Origin: Arthrobacter sp. MMS18-M83
GTDB taxonomy: Bacteria; Actinomycetota; Actinomycetes; Actinomycetales; Micrococcaceae
DNA: 64,000 bases
Assembly: GCF_026683955.1 (NCBI RefSeq)
Contig: NZ_CP113343.1
Location: forward strand, 2,232,001 to 2,296,000
Reading direction: 5' to 3'
Shown: positions 60,591 through 64,000 of the stretch, one piece after another
Position numbering within the stretch: position 1 is the first letter of the stretch
How the letters are laid out: each line of letters begins with the position of its first letter
Translations under genes and position numbers: made by a program
The notes under the pieces: generated by a model
Told to the model about the DNA's origin: nothing
What the model saw: the letters and a program-made list of their open reading frames with translations, nothing else
Database searches by the model: none

Positions 60591-60682
60591 GGATTTTGCT
60601 GGATCATTCGCACCGCGCCGGAAAAGATTCTTGCAAATGCGGGCCCTGCGGATCCGCTCCGAGGAATGATGGCGCAGAATCC
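60591..60682. repeat. Stem-loop element, copy B
   Basis: GGATTTTGCTGGATCATTC (60591-60609) and GAATGATGGCGCAGAATCC (60664-60682) pair over 19 positions with three mismatches and one wobble, around a 54-base loop. Arms resemble those at 50233-50324. Confidence 0.65.
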
Positions 60683-60718
60683 GTCGCCACGCCCCTGATC
60701 CCAGTCTGCGTCCGGGCG

Positions 60719-60724
60719 TAGGCT
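60719..60724 (+). promoter_or_regulatory. Leaderless -10 box of the disulfide reductase gene
   Basis: TAGGCT ends 6 bases before ATG 60731. Confidence 0.5.
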
Positions 60725-60730
60725 TCTCCC

Positions 60731-62190
60731 ATGGCTGAGGAGAATATCCGGGAGTTCGATGTCATTGTGATCGGCGCTGGGGCGGTGGGGAAAACGTCGC
60801 AGACCGAGTGGTCCGGGGCGGCCTTACCGCGGCAATTGTGGAGGCTGAACTGGTCGGCGGGGAATGCTCCTACTGGGCTTGCATACCGTCCAAGGCGCTC
60901 CTTCGGCCTGGAACCGCCTTGCACACAGCCCAATCCGTGCCCGGAGCATCGGACTCCATCACGAAAGTCCTGGATGCCGCGCCTGTCCTGAAGTACCGCG
61001 ACTACTTCACCAACAAGTGGCAGGATGACGGCGCAGTGCAGTGGCTCGTTGACACGGGAATCGAGCTCATCCGGGGCCGAGCGCGCATCACGGGGCCCCG
61101 CGAAGTCCAAGTGGACGGCAAGGACGGCAACAGCTATTCGCTCAAAGCCCACCACGCCGTAGTGATGGCCACGGGATCCACCCCCGTCATCCCGAAAATC
61201 GAAGGCCTGCAGGATGTCCCCTATTGGACTACTCGCGGTGCGACCTCCGTCCAGCACATCCCCGAACGGTTCGTGGTGCTGGGTGGCGGTGTTGCCAGCG
61301 TCGAACTTGCCCAAGCGTTCGCCCGTTTAGGCTCGTCGGTCTCGATCGTCGCCAGAGGCCGGTTGCTGAGCGCGTTCCCCGAGGAAGCCGCCGACTTGGT
61401 TGCGGCAGGACTCCGTGCCGATGGGATCGATCTCCGTCTCGGGACTGACACCACGCGGGTCGAACACAACGCGGACCATTCCTTCGCCGTCACCCTCGGT
61501 GACGGGACGGTCCTGGCCTGCGATCAATTGCTGGTAGCAACGGGGCGGCGGCCGGCCCTGGACAATTTGGGCCTCGAGAACGTAGGGCTTGACGCCGAAG
61601 AAGGCAAAGCTTTGCGCCTCACCACGGACTCGAGCGGTTTGGTTGAGGGCGCCGCCAGCGACGGCACCAGCGGGCTGTGGCTCTATGCAGCCGGCGATGC
61701 CGCGGGATCGGTCTTCCTCACCCATCAGGGCAAGTACGAGGCCCGGGCCACCGGCGACGCGATCGTGGCCCGCGCCAACGGAACGCTGCACGGCACCCCG
61801 AAACCCTGGAGCGCCTTGGCAAAAACGGCCGACGAATATGCGATCCCCAGTGTGGTGTTCACGGATCCGGAAGTGGCATCCGTGGGTCCGAGCCTCAAGC
61901 AGGCGCTGCAGAAGGGTATCAACGCCAGCTCGGTGGAACTCCCCATCAACGTGTCCGGCTCCCAACTGCATTCAGAGAATTACCAAGGCTGGGCGCAACT
62001 GGTGGTGGACGAGGACCGGAAGGTAGTGGTGGGGGCAACGTTTGCCGGGCCGGGGGTAGCCGAGCTTTTGCACGGTGCCACCATTGCGATTGTTGGTGAA
62101 GTCCCGCTGGACAGGCTATGGCATGCAGTGCCGTCGTTCCCCACCATCAGCGAGGTGTGGCTACGGCTGTTGGAGAAGTACGGACTGTGA
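60731..62190 (+). pseudogene. FAD pyridine nucleotide-disulfide oxidoreductase, frameshifted
   Basis: Begins MAEENIREFDVIVIGAGAVG from ATG 60731; at the G run 60787-60790 one G is missing, and the protein continues in another frame as VVRGGLTAAIVEAEL and GGECSYWACIPSKALLRP (redox-active cysteines). The rest is intact: VVMATGSTPVIPKIEG, FVVLGGGVASVELAQAFARL, GLWLYAAGDAAGS and the C-terminal HAVPSFPTISEVWLRLL with the active-site His. It belongs to the Lpd/MerA-like family of unknown substrate. One restored G gives a full protein of about 486 residues, so this is a very recent lesion or an assembly error. Confidence 0.8.
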
Positions 62191-62201
62191 TTGAGGTCTA
62201 T

Positions 62202-62230
62202 TTGAACTGACCGGTCAGTTCAGTTACGAT
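62202..62230 (+). promoter_or_regulatory. Promoter of the ABC/YhgE pair, overlapped by a palindrome
   Basis: -35 TTGAAC (62202-62207) and -10 TACGAT (62225-62230) with a 17-base spacer. A start near 62237 excludes the TTG at 62230 as initiator. Confidence 0.65.
62203..62222. promoter_or_regulatory. 20-bp perfect palindrome, TetR-type operator
   Basis: TGAACTGACCGGTCAGTTCA lies between the -35 and -10 boxes. Such a site would be bound by a TetR dimer and block RNA polymerase. The regulator is not within the window. Confidence 0.75.
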
Positions 62231-62265
62231 TGGAGCAGATAACAGATTCTGCGAAAGGTCCAATT

Positions 62266-62982
62266 GTGCTGTCCGTACAGCAACTCCAGATCGACGGCCG
62301 CCGGGACGATCTCCTGCCTCCCACGTCCCTCGAAGCCAGGCGCGGGGAGCTCCTCCTCGTAAGCGGCGACGGCAAGGACCAGCGCACGGCTTTGGCGCTC
62401 GCGCTGAGCGGCCGGATGAAACCAAGCAATGGCGTCCTGAGCTGGGACAACTCAGCCAAGACCAAGAAAGTCCGGGCAGCGAGTGCCCTGATTGACTCCC
62501 CCGGCGTCAACGAACCCGAGCAGCACCTGAGCGTCCGCGACCTCGTCACCGAAGACCTCTCCCTCATCCCCCGCCGCTACCGTGGCGCGCTCCTCAGCAA
62601 GCCGTGGCTCAAGGTCAACCGCTTCGAGGACATCGCCGGGCTATGGATTGAGCAACTCCCTGCGGACCGGCGCCTCGAGCTGCTGACGGCCCTGGCCCTC
62701 GCGGACCCCGCCCTCGATCTCCTGGTGCTCGACTCCCCGGACCGGCACAGCGCGAACACCGCGGACTGGCTCCCCCGCCTTGAGCAGTTGGCGTACGACG
62801 CCGGGCGGCCGCTCGCCGTCGTCGCGGTCGTCTCTGCCCTCCCGGACACCTGGGACGGCCCGGCCGCAGTAATTGGCAACTCGGTCACGCACACGGCACC
62901 CGCAGAACCCGCAGAGCCCCTCGGCAACGCGCCCGAAGACCCCGAAGACATATTCGAAACCCTGCAAAGGACCGCAAAGTGA
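62266..62982 (+). CDS. Degenerate ABC-ATPase-like protein
   Basis: A 238-residue protein with the outline of an ABC ATPase (SVQQLQIDGRRDDLLPPTSL; RRGELLLVSGDGKDQRTALA; LSVRDLVTEDLSL; ALADPALDLLVLDSPDRHSA) but lacking the GxxGxGK(S/T) P-loop (here SGDGKDQRTA) and the LSGGQ signature (here IEQLPADRRLELL). A Walker B-like LLVLDSPD remains. It probably does not hydrolyse ATP in the standard way and may be a partner of the membrane protein encoded next, with which it overlaps by 4 bases. GTG 62266 has GAAAGG 7 bases upstream. Confidence 0.7.
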   Translation: MLSVQQLQIDGRRDDLLPPTSLEARRGELLLVSGDGKDQRTALALALSGRMKPSNGVLSWDNSAKTKKVRAASALIDSPGVNEPEQHLSVRDLVTEDLSLIPRRYRGALLSKPWLKVNRFEDIAGLWIEQLPADRRLELLTALALADPALDLLVLDSPDRHSANTADWLPRLEQLAYDAGRPLAVVAVVSALPDTWDGPAAVIGNSVTHTAPAEPAEPLGNAPEDPEDIFETLQRTAK

Positions 62983-64000
62983 CTGTTCTGCGGCTGGCCC
63001 GCTCCGAACTCAAGCGCATGACCGGCGGGCTCCTGCCTAAGCTGACCATCCTTGCCCTGACCATGGTGCCCTTGCTCTACGGAGCCGTGTACCTGTACGC
63101 GAACTGGGATCCTTACGGCAACCTCAACCAGATCGACGCCGCGCTGGTCGTCGAGGACGCGGGAGCCAAACCGGCAGACGGCCCCGAACTGCAGGCGGGC
63201 AAGAAGGTTGCCGACAGCCTCGTGCAGAGCCACGTCTTCAATTGGCAACGCGTGGCCACAACGGCGGAAGCCGACGCCGGGGTTGAGTCAGGAAAGTACG
63301 CCTTCGCCTTGAAGATCCCGAATGACTTCTCAGCCAACCTGGTCTCGCCGGGCAGCTTCGACGCCGCCAACCAGGCGATGCTCAACGTCACCACCAACGA
63401 CGCCAACAACTACCTCCTCAGCACCATCGTGGACAAGCTCACCACCGCGGTGCACTCCACTGTGGCCAAGGAAGTCGGCGAGGAAACCGCCAACCAGCTC
63501 CTCACAGGCTTAGGCACCATCCACGCCTCCATCGTCAAAGCATCCGACGGAGCCTCCCAGCTCGCCGACGGCGTCGGCAAGCTCAGCGACGGCGCGGCCA
63601 CCCTCCACGACGGCACCAGCAAGCTCAGCAGCGGCGCGTCCGAGCTCCTTGCGGGCCAAAACAAGCTGCGCGACGGCGCCAATCAGCTGAACGACGGCGC
63701 CGGGCAGCTCAGCGCGGGACTCGCCGAGCTGAAGAACAAGACGGCGTCCCTCCCGGCTGATTCCCAAAAGCTCGCCGACGGCGCCGCTCAAGTAGCCGCG
63801 GGAAACGCGCAGCTGAACGCGAAGGTCCAGGACGTCGTCGGGCAGCTTTCAGCGTTCGACGCCGGAGCGCGCGACCGCGTGGTGGCCTCCAACGCGCGGC
63901 TCGTGTCCGCCGGAGTCATCAACCAGGACCAAGCCAACAAGATCCTGGCGGACTTCGACACCGCCGCCGTATCCACCCCGGTGACAGATGCCAAGGCCAA
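62979..64000 (+). CDS. YhgE/Pip family membrane protein (partial, runs off the end)
   Basis: The first 340 residues of a YhgE/Pip-type protein. One transmembrane helix (LTILALTMVPLLYGAVYLYA) is followed by an extracellular domain starting WDPYGNLNQIDAALVVEDAG and by a run of repeats of the type L..GA..L.DG (LADGVGKLSDGAATLHDGTS and so on), which form long coiled coils. The C-terminal membrane domain lies beyond the window. Family members are phage-infection or ESX-like export-related proteins. The GTG at 62979 overlaps the previous stop. Confidence 0.85.
   Translation, partial: MTVLRLARSELKRMTGGLLPKLTILALTMVPLLYGAVYLYANWDPYGNLNQIDAALVVEDAGAKPADGPELQAGKKVADSLVQSHVFNWQRVATTAEADAGVESGKYAFALKIPNDFSANLVSPGSFDAANQAMLNVTTNDANNYLLSTIVDKLTTAVHSTVAKEVGEETANQLLTGLGTIHASIVKASDGASQLADGVGKLSDGAATLHDGTSKLSSGASELLAGQNKLRDGANQLNDGAGQLSAGLAELKNKTASLPADSQKLADGAAQVAAGNAQLNAKVQDVVGQLSAFDAGARDRVVASNARLVSAGVINQDQANKILADFDTAAVSTPVTDAKA

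Noticed and set aside
63540..63800. Regular repeats near the window end, considered as a DNA repeat array
   Set aside because: They are the coiled-coil L..GA..L.DG repeats of the YhgE/Pip protein, so coding and not an independent array.

Overview
The window is high-GC DNA from an actinobacterium, most likely Arthrobacter in the broad sense (Arthrobacter, Paenarthrobacter or Pseudarthrobacter). The pointers are CarD, a SenX3-RegX3/PhoU phosphate module, a GQYL-ending proteasome activator (Bpa), GTP-dependent PckG, a RecQ helicase with a phosphoribosyltransferase-like tail, and many TAnnnT -10 boxes placed 5-7 bases before the start codon (leaderless mRNAs). The genus is an inference from gene content; no database was searched.

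Layout. 1-9.8 kb is a conserved housekeeping stretch: carD, a lipoprotein, regX3-senX3 divergent from phoU, gpmA, a methyltransferase, a DUF2516 protein, metB, and tmk-holB. 9.8-12.7 kb holds a Tap-like secreted peptidase, a truncated AbiEi-type gene and a HAD hydrolase. 12.9-18.9 kb, starting at tRNA-Thr(CGT), is an accessory stretch of small genes and debris: csbD, lipoproteins, a secreted protein, a decayed Phd/RelE toxin-antitoxin pair, a nucleotidyltransferase-like gene, a monooxygenase, a tautomerase and a PASTA protein. An intact HipBA pair with a palindromic operator follows. 20.5-24.7 kb has an aldo/keto reductase and a five-gene qor-padR-GNAT-bpa-hypothetical run.

24.8-35.4 kb: tRNA-Ser(TGA), nirD and nirB in divergent orientation with a GlnR-like box array, a wrecked ion-channel gene, uppP, a VOC protein, a large FAD protein divergent from a prolyl oligopeptidase, and tRNA-Ser(GCT). 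35.4-49.7 kb: recQ-MFS, a phosphohexomutase, nsrR-hmp with palindromes between them, a three-gene MFS / rifampin-phosphotransferase-like / TetR cassette with its own palindromic operator, and pckG. tRNA-Arg(ACG) and repeat-rich non-coding DNA follow.

50.5-60.6 kb is best read as a sialic acid uptake and catabolism locus: nanR (FadR type) divergent from siaE-siaF-siaG-siaI (an ABC importer with a permease-ATPase fusion), nanA, nanK and nanE. Import would be followed by cleavage to ManNAc, phosphorylation to ManNAc-6-P and epimerisation to GlcNAc-6-P. The divergent promoter region carries a perfect 9-3-9 palindrome and a related half-site, probably NanR operators. siaE carries a single-base frameshift near its end, and a flavoprotein disulfide reductase just after the cluster (60.7 kb) carries another. 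The window ends in an ABC-ATPase-like protein without a Walker A motif and a YhgE/Pip membrane protein that runs off the edge, both behind a 20-bp perfect palindrome.

Intergenic repeats are unusually rich: a stem-loop element seen twice (50.2 and 60.6 kb), a 46-bp direct repeat, a 320-bp imperfect inverted repeat followed by three 48-bp tandem units (58.4-58.8 kb), a 16-bp inverted repeat (5.2 kb), a 52-bp tandem duplication (6.1 kb) and a nested hairpin built from GAGCATGCTC decamers (30.8 kb). No CRISPR array, rRNA or intact insertion sequence was seen.
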